64,000 nt of DNA. Origin: Prorocentrum cordatum (taxonomy: Eukaryota > Sar > Dinophyceae > Prorocentrales > Prorocentraceae). Positions 44,501 to 53,089 of the stretch are shown here, one piece after another (position 1 is the stretch's first letter; each line of letters begins with the position of its first letter). The position numbers were made by a program, and so were the translations under genes. The notes beneath the pieces were generated by a model. The model was not told the origin of the DNA. It worked only from the letters and a program-made list of their open reading frames with translations, and made no database searches. The stretch is from assembly GCA_963575745.1 (NCBI GenBank), contig CAUYUJ010013847.1, positions 122,501 through 186,500 of the forward strand, read 5' to 3'.

Positions 44501-47222
44501 AGGAGGCGCAGGGCTGAGGTCGACGTACATCACGAGGGCGTTGATCGACAAGTACGGCTGGACCCCCATGTGCCCGAGGTGCGTCACAGGCATGGGATCG
44601 CACAGTGAGGAGTGCCGGAAGAGGATCGAGAACGAGCTGCGCAAGGAGGAGATGGCCAGGGCAGCGGCGGGGGCCGCGCCCTCGTCGGCAGCGGCGGGAG
44701 CTGCGCCGACGCCGGCGGCGGCTGGGGCCGCGCCGGAGCCAGCGGCTGGAGCTGGAGACGGCAGGCCAGGATCGTCCGGGGACGCCAGCATGGCACCTCG
44801 CGATGACCAGGGCGAGGCGGCGGCGAAGAGGCCGCGCCAGACAGCGGCGATCACAGTCGGGTCGCTCGCGGTCGGGGCCTTCGTGGAGATCAATCCCTAC
44901 ACGTACGAGGGCCTGGACCAGCAGTCCCACGAGGAGCTCGAGACGGTCACGGAAATCGAGAGCTGCGAGCCGCTGGAGATCGGGATGTTCGAGGTCAGCC
45001 CCGTCGAGCCGGCGGCGATCACGGTCCTGCCAGACACGGAGAAGCACGTGTACGACGCGAGGAGCGGGAAGGAGCTCCCCAGGGACCTGGTCAGGCGCGG
45101 GCGCGAGGCCGAGATCGAGGAGATGCGGCGACACGGCGTCTTCGAGGAGGTCCGCGTGGCTGAGAGCCGGGGCAAGGTGGTGCGTTTCAAGTGGGTCGAG
45201 GACCTGCGCACCAAGGACGGCACCTCCTTCGTCCGGTCCCGAGGCGTCGCCATGGAGATCAACACGTACGGCCGAGAGGACTGCAACGCGGGCACGCCGC
45301 CGATCGCCATCGTCAGGGCGATCGTCTCCTTGGCGGCGACGAAGAAGGGTCGGAGGCATCTCTCGGTGCATGACGTGCACGTGGCGTTCTTCCACGCCGA
45401 CCTCGACGAGTGGATCGTCGTCATCCCGCCTCCAGGACTTAGGAGAGACGGGTACGTGTGGCAGCTCCGGAAGGCCATGTACGGCACGCGCAAGGCGGCA
45501 CAGGCTTGGCAGGAGTACGTGGCCGGGGTGTTCAAGAAGAACAACTGGACGCGCATCGCGGTGGCGGCGGGCGTGTACCACGAGTCTCTCTTGGACATGA
45601 CCTCGGCGATCCACGGTGACGACATCCTGACCGAGGGCGAGGAGGAGTCCCTGGATGTCCTGGACCAGCAGCTGATGGCGAGCATGGACGTCAAGTGCAT
45701 CGGTCGTGTCGGGCCGGATGGCGTTCGCGAGCTCCCATACCTCAAGCGCAAGATCAGGTGGACGGGCAAGGGGTTCGTCTGGATCGGCGACACGAAGCAC
45801 GTGACGAGGTGCGTGGAGCTGCTGGGCCTTACGGAGTGCAAGCCGGCGGACACGCCTGGGAGCAAGGCCACGGGCAAGAGCGTCCGGGAGGCGCTGGATC
45901 CACTTCCACACGACGAGGCGAAGCTCTACCAGCAGGTCGCGGGGCTCGTCAACTACGTGGCGGTAGACAGGCCGGACATCCAGTTCGCGGTGAAGGTGAT
46001 CCTCACGGACATGGGGAAGCCCACAGTCATCAGCATGCTCCGGCTGAGGCGGTGCGTGCGGTATCTCCACGGTCGGCGCGAGCTCGGGTGGTTCTACGAG
46101 GAGCAGGAGATGCCCAAGGCGGTTCTCTACGAGACGGACTCGGACTGGGCAGAGGATGAGATCACGAGGAAATCGACCAGCTCCGTGTACGGCTTCTTCG
46201 GCAGCCACCTTCTGGAGACCCAGGTGGCATCGCAGCCCGTCGTCGCGCTCAGCAGCGGGGAGGCCGAGTTCTACGCCATCGGCCGAGGCGCGGCGAGTGC
46301 GATCATGATGCGGCAGTTCTACCAGCAGTGTGGCATCGAGGTCGCGTCGAAGGTTCACAGCGACTCGAATGCAGGCAGGGCGATCGCGACGCGGATCGGC
46401 AGTGGCAAGGTACGGCATCTACAGATACGAGATCTGTGGGTGCAGGAACGAGTCAGGCTCGGCGAGTTGCAGCTCGGGCGAGTCGACACGGAGAGCAACA
46501 GGAGCGACTTGGGGACCAAGCATCTGGACGGCAAGCGGGTGCTCAAGTTGCTGGAGATGTCCAACCTGCGGCTTCTGACCAAGGGGCTCGCCGCAGGCTT
46601 GGGCGTCACTTTCACGGAGGCGGCCGAGCACGGGGACAAGCAGTGCTCCGCGGCCGCTGACGAGGAGGTCGAGTCGAACATCGGCTCGATCGGTCCCGCC
46701 ATGATCGTGTTCATCATCGTGCTGGTGCTCGCGGTCAAGGGCGCAGTTGAGTGCACGAGAGGGGCGGTGCAGCTCTTCTCATCTAGGGCGGCGGGTGCTG
46801 CCCCACCAGCGGGAGCGGCGAGGGCTGCCCCGCAGGCCGACGGCACGGCGAGGCCCGAGGCGGCGTCGAAGGACGCGCCTGAGGGGCATGTCGTTTCTCG
46901 GGCAGCGGCGATAGCTGCGCCTGAGCGGGTCGCCGAAGGGCGAAACCTCGGTTCGGAGTACTTCGGGAAGATGCTGGCTGAGGCCACCGTGGCAGAGCTC
47001 AAGGAGGAGCTCAGGTGGCGGAAGCTGCCGGTGAGCGGCTTGAAGGCGGACCTCATCGTTCGTCTGACGAGGGACGGCGGCCAGCACATGGCCAGCAGTG
47101 AGGGGCTGGCTGCAGCGGCGTGGGCCGCGCGGCTGGTTCCAGGCAGGGTGCCTATCCGGGCGTTTCGCTCGGATGCGAGCTTGAGCTCGCACCTAGGCGC
47201 GCTTCTCAGCAGCACGAGGTAG
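41520..47222 (+). CDS. Copia gag-pol polyprotein with C-terminal TM and SAP domain
   Basis: 1900 codons are intact. Gag has a coiled coil (residues 1-45), a Copia-type capsid region, a KGKGKKGKEGKGKKGKGG basic stretch, and a CCHC knuckle CFHCHKTGHIKSEC (316-329). The protease active site is MVDSGAARSV (Asp465). Integrase has a compressed HHCC (HELVHIPARSWCWVC, from 665) and catalytic Asp704, Asp758, Glu795. A Pro/Ala linker (about 945-1100) carries repeated AAGAAP units. RT has motif A DVHVAFFHADL (Asp1285) and motif C HGDDI (Asp1367-1368, where Copia usually has YVDD). RNase H includes YETDSDWAED (Asp1540), SSGEAEFYA and VHSDSNAG. Beyond RNase H are a hydrophobic segment MIVFIIVLVLAV (about 1727-1738) and a SAP motif TVAELKEELRWRKLPVSGLK (about 1822-1841). 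The extra C-terminus is unusual for Copia. Confidence 0.9.
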   Translation: MEEIERRFQALEGALQAAEQRVQAAEERALAAESAAASAGAAASRPVAAARAAPQDLVDTRLLAKPKAFGGSEDERPGWSFKMLAYLGALDEIMANELTAAMTFPLEEVRNARLLEEGASQRSRQLYFILVLLLEGAALQLIKPVGVGEGYRAWRTLQDMYEPDRPGRHAGLLQELIAFQFPEDNIVGTLADFDFKVTKYESQSHERIGDRIKMAILQRGIQDEALRAHLVHNASRLVTWELMRNEVHMVISTRSAISSVPPPVPMDTSAVEKARRERDKGKGKKGKEGKGKKGKGGDNSTDQRSQAAKDRAEKRCFHCHKTGHIKSECRKFLAEQKKKKGTNAVEQESKPTGAPPAASAAGSAAPVMAIATEGGAEPLWCLAIELEEGQESSSTGAAATPLAPATTAIHLRSSEPSSGTAQPRQPFLVGASPIEQLSQPGAANEHETFESKEIIGINEHWVMVDSGAARSVCPPSHGAHEALRGLSERIRLVGASGDDIPCHGERFVTYTKDGHKIGVDYKVADVKRPVLGVSQAVDKGTSWVFTPSGSYMIPKPIEFSDPDAVPLVRRNDLFYLKMDKYGEGVKNSLVMPVRGEEPGGEAGGASAASRAAARAALQGGGGGAAATHAQAEASEPAAQAVLEESVPVRVKKDPVKPSLAEQRTHELVHIPARSWCWVCVRSKFTDDPHYKAGHERTGDEVQIDYYFLGQLSILNMVHMNSQAIHGIMGPKGTDAYMVKTAVATIENWGLDRIVLKHDQEASITALAREIKAQRKAPTMVESAQRANHQGVGGVERANEELGKQIRALLFSVGDNYKRELPADHGLLPWLIRHAGWQLNRFTVHGNGKTTYEVLKGRPYRGELVNFAECVWARDPTPTSKLQPRWHAAVWLGKTEVSDEHLVAGPTRTTRVRTVRRRPEGERFVLEELDKFAGAPWDMRRAPQIGIVPAGAPQVEPNQQRLMPPPPPPPVVLPAAGPEALVPPAMVGPAPPAGPGGAGLRSTYITRALIDKYGWTPMCPRCVTGMGSHSEECRKRIENELRKEEMARAAAGAAPSSAAAGAAPTPAAAGAAPEPAAGAGDGRPGSSGDASMAPRDDQGEAAAKRPRQTAAITVGSLAVGAFVEINPYTYEGLDQQSHEELETVTEIESCEPLEIGMFEVSPVEPAAITVLPDTEKHVYDARSGKELPRDLVRRGREAEIEEMRRHGVFEEVRVAESRGKVVRFKWVEDLRTKDGTSFVRSRGVAMEINTYGREDCNAGTPPIAIVRAIVSLAATKKGRRHLSVHDVHVAFFHADLDEWIVVIPPPGLRRDGYVWQLRKAMYGTRKAAQAWQEYVAGVFKKNNWTRIAVAAGVYHESLLDMTSAIHGDDILTEGEEESLDVLDQQLMASMDVKCIGRVGPDGVRELPYLKRKIRWTGKGFVWIGDTKHVTRCVELLGLTECKPADTPGSKATGKSVREALDPLPHDEAKLYQQVAGLVNYVAVDRPDIQFAVKVILTDMGKPTVISMLRLRRCVRYLHGRRELGWFYEEQEMPKAVLYETDSDWAEDEITRKSTSSVYGFFGSHLLETQVASQPVVALSSGEAEFYAIGRGAASAIMMRQFYQQCGIEVASKVHSDSNAGRAIATRIGSGKVRHLQIRDLWVQERVRLGELQLGRVDTESNRSDLGTKHLDGKRVLKLLEMSNLRLLTKGLAAGLGVTFTEAAEHGDKQCSAAADEEVESNIGSIGPAMIVFIIVLVLAVKGAVECTRGAVQLFSSRAAGAAPPAGAARAAPQADGTARPEAASKDAPEGHVVSRAAAIAAPERVAEGRNLGSEYFGKMLAEATVAELKEELRWRKLPVSGLKADLIVRLTRDGGQHMASSEGLAAAAWAARLVPGRVPIRAFRSDASLSSHLGALLSSTR

Positions 47223-47445
47223 GTTCGGGCCGGGATGGAAGACCCTCTGAGGGCCACCCAAGACGGGTGAGGACGCGGCACGCTGGCCGCTCCTTTTGAG
47301 CCAAGGGCGCGCGTCGGGCGCGGGCGCGCGGGAGCCTCGGCGGGGGCGCCCGCTTCGGCTTGAGCTTGAGCCTTCAGAGGGAGGTTCGAGCCGCAGTACA
47401 GATGAGAAGATGCGAGGCGATGCGCTCGCCTGCATCTTGGAGGCG

Positions 47446-47500
47446 TGTTGACTGTACATGCTAATCTGTAGCCCCTTGGTCCAAGTAAAAACCATCAACA
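47446..47500 (+). repeat. 3' LTR, 55 bp
   Basis: 54 of 55 bases are identical to the 5' LTR. It is followed directly by ATTTT, matching the five bases before the 5' LTR. Confidence 0.9.
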
Positions 47501-47505
47501 ATTTT

Positions 47506-48125
47506 CCCGGAAAGGGCATAGGGCCAGGACTCTTTTTGAATTAGAAGGTTGTCCCAGGTGCCATGTTCGACAAGGGCCCTCGGATTTATTCATCAATGCA
47601 TAATGAAGTCTCGAGCGAAGCATTTGTTTTCATGTGTCCAAGCAACCCTGGGGCATATCTAACATGTGGTCGTCGGCCTCTTCAGGCGTAAAAGTACGTG
47701 CGCGAGGGCGGTATCTGACATGCGTCTGGCGCCTGTGCACTTGGCACGTGTCTTCACGTGTCTAGGCCACCCAGGTGGATATCTAACATGTGGTCGGTCG
47801 TCGGATGTTTTACCTGAACCGATTGCGTGGATGTCTCGAGCGAGCGTCTCATCCGAGAGTGAAGTGCGAGGAAGGTTTGAGCACGGGGGCTGAGGAGAAG
47901 GTGGAGCTGAAACCTCGTGTGGTTTCCTTTCGCCTGTGAGATAGCCCCACGCTCTTTTACAGGGGCTCCTTTCGCCCATGAGCTGAAAACATGTGTTGTG
48001 TTCGGGTTCCTCTCGCCCGTGATCTTACACCACATGTTTGTAAATCAGTTCCTTTCGCCCATGATTTGAAACCATTTCTACATGGGTTCCCTTCGCCCGT
48101 GAGTTGAAGCCACACGATTTTACAC
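47506..48125 (+). repeat. Spacer with about 48-bp TTCGCCCGTGA minisatellite
   Basis: ATATCTAACATGTGGTCG occurs twice (47657 and 47780 areas). From about 47920 to 48125, four to five units of GGGTTCCTTTCGCCCGTGAG + TTGAAACCACATG recur. No gene. Confidence 0.6.
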
Positions 48126-48269
48126 GGCTCGGCTCTCGTCTCGGATCGTATTGTTTCGGTTCGTGTTGTCTCAGTTCGTCGCATCACGGGGCGCCGCGTT
48201 TCGGTCCGTCCATTGTTGGTGTTTGGCCTCGGTTCGGGTTCGCCGCTTGTTGGCACGTCCCACTTCGGA

Positions 48270-48925
48270 ACTGAATCGGATCTTGAGCTCGAGCTGGTTG
48301 AAGCGCCCCCCACGTTTCGATTTCAACCAGCTCTGGGCGAGCTATGCGTTCAGGCAGCTCGAGCTTAAGACCCAGACCATGTCGGTCATGATTTGGATAC
48401 CAAGAACGACTTGGCCCGCAACGCAATGATATCAAGCACAGTTCAATCCAGCATGACCAAGCACAGTTCAGCACAGCATTTATCAGTCGCAAGTTGCTCT
48501 AGGGGCGCACATCCCGTGTAATTTACAAGGGGTATTGGCGTTTCGCCTCGGTTCGCGTTCGCCCCTTGTTGTTTCGTCCCACTTCGGAACCGAATCAGAT
48601 CTTGAGTTCAGCTGGTTTAGCGCCGCGCACGTGGCGATTTTAACAAGCTCTGGGCGAGCTATACGTTCAGGCAGCTCGAGCTTAAGATCCGGATCAGTTC
48701 GGTCAGTTGGTCCACAAGGCACTGAGCACAGTTTTGTGCAATTTGGCATGACACATGTCAAGTCAGCACGGCACAGCACAGCACAGCCCATAGCACGGCG
48801 GTTCACCACCATCGATATTTTCAGCATTGCAATAGCCCGTCTCCCAGCTAAGTGTCTTGACAACGTATCCGTCCCTCACATGTTCATGTTATTTTCCAGG
48901 TTCGCGGGTCGATCATGTCCCAGAA
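48270..48925 (+). repeat. GATCTTGAGCTCGAG inverted-repeat family, copies 2 and 3
   Basis: Copy 2 (48270-48410) and copy 3 (48590-48925) begin GATCTTGAG(C/T)TC. They have an inner pair (CTGGTTGAA / TTCAACCAG in copy 2) and an outer arm CTCGAGCTTAAGA. Copy 3 continues with CAGCACAGCACAGC, TCAGCATTGCAAT and TTCGCGGGTCGATCATGT, as in copy 1. Both are preceded by GCCTCGGTTCG(G/C)GTTCGCC and CGTCCCACTTCGGAAC, so the unit is longer than the hairpin, about 400 bp. Confidence 0.7.
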
Positions 48926-49009
48926 AGGGCGTGGGCCCAGGGTGTTTTTTTTTATGTGGCAGCCTTGTCCCCGGTACCATGTTTGAATAGGGTTGGCGAT
49001 GTTCCGTTT

Positions 49010-50928
49010 TATTCCCAACCTAGGCTCTGCCTAGAAGGGTTCTTACCTTCAGTGCTTAAAGGGCCTGGCAGTGGATAACGCCCCGGGCGGTTCCCCCGGC
49101 ATCCGGCCCGCGGTTCCCCCAGTATCCGCCCCGCGGTTTCTTCAGTCGTTTTGCTTATCTCATCTTAGCTTAGCCTAACTTAACTTAGTTTAGCTTTGCT
49201 TAGCTTAGCCTAGCCTAGCTTAGCTTAGCTTAGCTTAGTTTAGCTTAGCCTAGCCTAGCCTAGCTTAGCTTAGCTCAGCTTAGCGCAGCGCAGCGCAGCA
49301 TTAGCATAGCATAGCATAGCATAGCATAGCATAGCATAGCATATTATAGCATAGCATAGCATATCATCGCGCAGCATAGCCTAGCATAGCATAGCATAGC
49401 ATAGGCATAGCACAGCATAGCGCAGCATAGCATAGCATAGCATAGCATAGCGCAGCATAGGATAGCATAGCATATCATAGCGCAGCATAACATAACATAG
49501 CATAGCATAGCGCAGCATAGCAGTTCATGTCATAGCCTAGCATAGCATAGCATAGCGCAGCATAGCATAGCATAGCATAGCATAGCGCAGCATAGCATAG
49601 CAAAGCATAACATAGCGCAGCATAGCATAGCATAGCATAGCATAGTCTAGCATAACACAGCGCAGCCTAGCATACCGTAGCATAGCATAGCATAGCATAG
49701 CGCAGCATAGCGCAGCATAGCGCAGCATAGCATAGCATAGCATAGCATCGCGCAGCATCGCATGGGGTAGCATCGCCTAGCATAGCATCACAGCAAAGGC
49801 AAAGCAACAGCAGCAACAGCAAAGCACAAGCAAAGCAAAGCAAAGCAAACACAAAAGCAAAGCAAAGGAAATGCAAAGCAAAAGCAATGTGCGACAGGTG
49901 CCGAGCTAGCCTCGATGGCCGGACCGGAGCCCCCGCAAGCAGTGCTGAACAGCCTGCAGCTCTTGCAGGAGCCGCGAGCAGTGTTACTACTAATATGGTA
50001 GTGGCCTTCGGCCAGTGCCGCCGATCCGGGTCGCTCGGATACACATATTACGCGGACACCTCACGCACGCACACGACCAAATGCACATACGGCAGACACA
50101 TATACAGAGACACACTAGGCGCACGCCAGACACTAGCACGCACAGACATTCGCAGACACGCACCACACACAGACACTCGCACAGGAGCCTGTCAGGGCGT
50201 CGTGGGGGCTTCTTGGGGGCTTTGGGGGGCCCTCTTGGGGGCTCTTGGGGCCTCCTGGAAGCCTCGTGGGCTGGAAGGCTAGATTTTTTCCGCTTTTCAT
50301 CTCTCTTTTGGGTCCTCTTGGGGCCGTTTTGGGGGCCTCTTGGGCCGTCTTGGGCGGCTCTTGGGCCGCCTTGGGGCCCTCTTGGGCCGTCTTGGGACTG
50401 TCTGGGGGCCGCCTGGGCCGTCTTCGAGCGGTCTTGGGGGCCTCTTGGGCCGTCTTGGAGCGTCGGACAGCCGAAAAAAGCGACAACCCCAAAAACATGG
50501 AAAACAAAAAAAAAAAATGGAAATCAACGATTTGTGCCTCTGGGGGCCCTCGTGGGAGGCCTCTTAAAGGCCTCTTCAGAGGTCTTGGAAGGCTCTTGGG
50601 CCGTCTTGGGGCCATCTTGGGCGTGTTCGGGCGATCTTTCGGGGTCTCGGGACTTTCTTAGACCGTCCTCAGAGACTTTTGCGGCCGCGGCCACCCTTTT
50701 AGCGCATCCTCGAGATTAGAGCCTTCTGTAAAAGCAGCCCCCCGCGACCGCCGGAAAACTCGTTCCCCCCCCCCATCCCCCCTTCCCCGGCAGTGCCACC
50801 CCGGCAACCCCCCCAGAGGCTGAGGCTCAGCCTCGAGGCTGCTGTTGAGACTCCTTGAAACTCACACGCCGGATCGGCGGATTGCTCTCCTCGGGGCTCC
50901 AACTCCTAGGTGGGGTCGCTCTGGGATA
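49010..50928 (-). mobile_element. TATCCC-ended element, copy 3, interrupted
   Basis: On the minus strand it starts TATCCCAGAGCGACC (50928 downward) and ends CTAGGCAGAGCCTAGG + TTGGGAATA (49010). The AGCTAA core is partly replaced by a long ATGCT/GCGCT pentamer array (about 49290-49790) and AGCAAA units. The GTTACTACTAAT motif at about 49983-49994 should sit next to CCAACTCCTAGG, but the two are about 900 bp apart. A later insertion between about 49995 and 50888 is therefore inferred. It contains a CTTGGGGCC-family copy (50200-50690). Confidence 0.6.
50200..50690 (+). repeat. CTTGGGGCC-family copy inside element copy 3
   Basis: Tandem CTTGGGGCC(C/T)T and CTTGGGCCGT units, with CTTGGAGCGTCGG then an A-rich segment and CAACGATTTGTGCCTCTGGG. 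This aligns by eye with the minus strand of the 32.2-kb insert. Confidence 0.65.
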
Positions 50929-51629
50929 ATGAAAAGTTGTGAAGGTCCATTTCTAGTTGTAAATATAGTTCGTTGCACGCCCGTTCGAGGGAATTGCACA
51001 CCCCATGTCGGACCTTCGATAAAATAATAGAGCTTGCAGACCCTATCATCCCTTCGTGAAGAAATGTGCGTAGCGTTGTGTGCAGAATCGTCGTGAGGAG
51101 CGCGCTGCGAGTTAGAAAACGAAAGCAAGTTCATGCTGTGCGTGCCCGCTCGAGGCAGCGCGCCCCGCGCTCCCGCAAGCTTCGGGGGAGAGCCAGGGAG
51201 CCCCGGGGCGCCTCTGCATGCCGTGGGAGTGCAAGTGCTCCGCGGTTTGCAGGGAAACGGGGCCCTCCTCCTCCTCCTTCTCCTCCCTCTCCCGTCTTAG
51301 CTTCACCCTGGTGGCTTCGCTGGGCCTCTGTCTCAACCTTTTGGGGTTGTGTGCCGTCTGCGGTAAAACAAAAATCAAGCAAACAAACAAAGAAACGTTG
51401 CCCTAGGGGCCACGTTTACGGGCCCAGACCCCCTCGGTTCATGAAATAATCACGACGGACGATGTTCCACTACTTTCTGCTTCCGGAGGCCCTGACCGGG
51501 CCTCGGGGTCGCCAATCTCGGGATGAGAAGCCGGTCCCGGGGAATGGGTCGAGTCCTCGGGGGTCGACGTTATTAAAAAATCATGAGGGGCCACGTCAAC
51601 GTAGGCACATGGAAATGTATGGGAGATTC
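50929..51629. other. Gene-free spacer
   Basis: A CTCCTCCTCC run lies near 51265-51295, with short unconvincing frames. No feature is recognised. Confidence 0.4.
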
Positions 51630-51985
51630 TGGCCTTGGGAGCGCGGACGCAGCGTAATTTACGAAGGATCGTGGCCTTGCGAGCGCGGACGCAGCGTAGT
51701 TTGCGGGAGATCGAGGCATTGGGCGAGTCGACGCAGTGCAAATTTACACGGAATCGTTGCCCTGGGAGGGAGGACGGAGTGCAGTTTACAAGAAAATTTG
51801 GCGGTCAGCTTGCGGGAGCAGCGTAATTTGCAAGGGAGTGTGGCCTTGGGAGCGGGCGCAGTGTAAGTTTATAGATCTTCGGCACAGGCGTGCGGACGCA
51901 GCGCAGTTGACCAGGAAACCCTACCTTGGGAGCGCGGACACTGTGTAATTTACCTGGAAACATGGCCTTGCGAACGCGGGCGCAC
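51630..51985 (+). repeat. 42-bp GTAATTTACAAGGG minisatellite, third site
   Basis: Eight or so units of GGGAGCGCGGACGCAGCGTA + ATTTACGAAGGATCGTGGCC type, the same family as at 37.7 kb. Confidence 0.75.
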
Positions 51986-52830
51986 CGTCCACCAGCTTTC
52001 GATCTCCAACTTCCCACCTCCAACTTCCAACCTCCACCAATCGACTTCCAACCTACCAATCGACTTCCAGCATCCAGATTCCGACTCCCAACATCCACCG
52101 CTAGTTGTCGACCTCCACTCTTCCACCTCCAACTCACGATCCCCACATCTCGACTTCAAACCTTAACTGACAAACATCTGGCTTCCAGCTCCTGGTTAGT
52201 TTTCAACCTCCCCAAAGATTTCCAACCTCGCCCAGACTACTTCCATATTCCGACTCCCACCATCCACCGTCAATTGTCGATTTCAAATTTTCCACGTCCA
52301 ATGGTTGACTTCACCCATCGGCCTCAGTTCCCGACTCCCAGCGCCCACCAATCTTCGACCTTCCCACCTCCAGTTTTCAACATCCACCAATCGATTTCCA
52401 ACTTGAACTGATCGACGTCCAGCTTCCAGATTCCGATTTTCAACGTCCACTAGCAGTTGTCGGCCTCCAATCTCCCACCTCCAATTTTCGACCTTCACCT
52501 TTCCACCTCCAACCTCAATTGACTGACCTCCAGCTCCTGGTTTCGAGCATCCACCGCCGACTTTCGATGTCGGATTCCCCAATTCAAGTTTCCAGTTTCC
52601 CCCCATCGATGTCCAACCTCACCCAACCGATTGCCAACATCTACCGCCAGCTGTCGGTCCCCCATCTGCCACCTCCAATGTTTGACCTCCGCGTGTCGGC
52701 ATTCAACCTCAACTGACCGACATCCAGCATCTACCTCCCGACTCCCAGCTCCCACCAGCTTTCGACGTTCAGCATTCCACCTTCTACTTTCGACCTCCAC
52801 CTATCGATCCCCATCCGCACCTGATTGGCC
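51986..52830 (+). repeat. C/T-rich CTTCCAACCTCCACC satellite
   Basis: Short TCCAACCTCCA units are arranged in a looser higher-order period of about 170-190 bp, marked by CATCCACCG..A.TTGTCG near 52097, 52265, 52449 and 52637. Purine-side frames rich in VGGWKLEV are repeat translations. Confidence 0.7.
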
Positions 52831-53089
52831 TCCAACCTTCAGCTTCCAATTCCCAGCATGTACATTTGCACTTCCCTGGTTCTGACCTCGCACCTCCACC
52901 CCACAGGACAGACTCATAGTTGGTTTGGCACCCGTCGATCTAGCAGCATTGAAAATATCCAGCATAGCTCCGCAACGCAATGCTGGCGGAGGAAGAGCAT
53001 TGTATGATGATCTGAATGGCGACGTGCCCGCATGTATTCCACAGCATGTGCCACACACGTAGCACCACCACGATACAGCAATCACAAAC

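Larger units (their letters stand above)
41214..47500 (+). mobile_element. Complete Copia-class LTR retrotransposon, 6287 bp
   Basis: The element has 55-bp direct terminal repeats beginning TGTTGA and ending TCAACA. It has a primer site, one uninterrupted gag-pol ORF, and the 5-bp duplication ATTTT on both sides (41209-41213 and 47501-47505). LTR divergence of one base in 55 and an intact 1900-codon ORF point to a recent insertion. RT and integrase order (protease, integrase, RT, RNase H) is that of Ty1/copia. No clear polypurine tract is seen; TTGGAGGCG precedes the 3' LTR. Confidence 0.9.

Noticed and set aside
44433-46418. 661-aa minus-strand ORF
   Set aside because: It is antisense to the Copia RT and integrase, whose motifs are clear on the plus strand. 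It is open only because of GC-rich codon usage.
49537-49773. Minus-strand ORF of MLCYAML repeats
   Set aside because: It is a direct translation of the ATGCT pentamer array.
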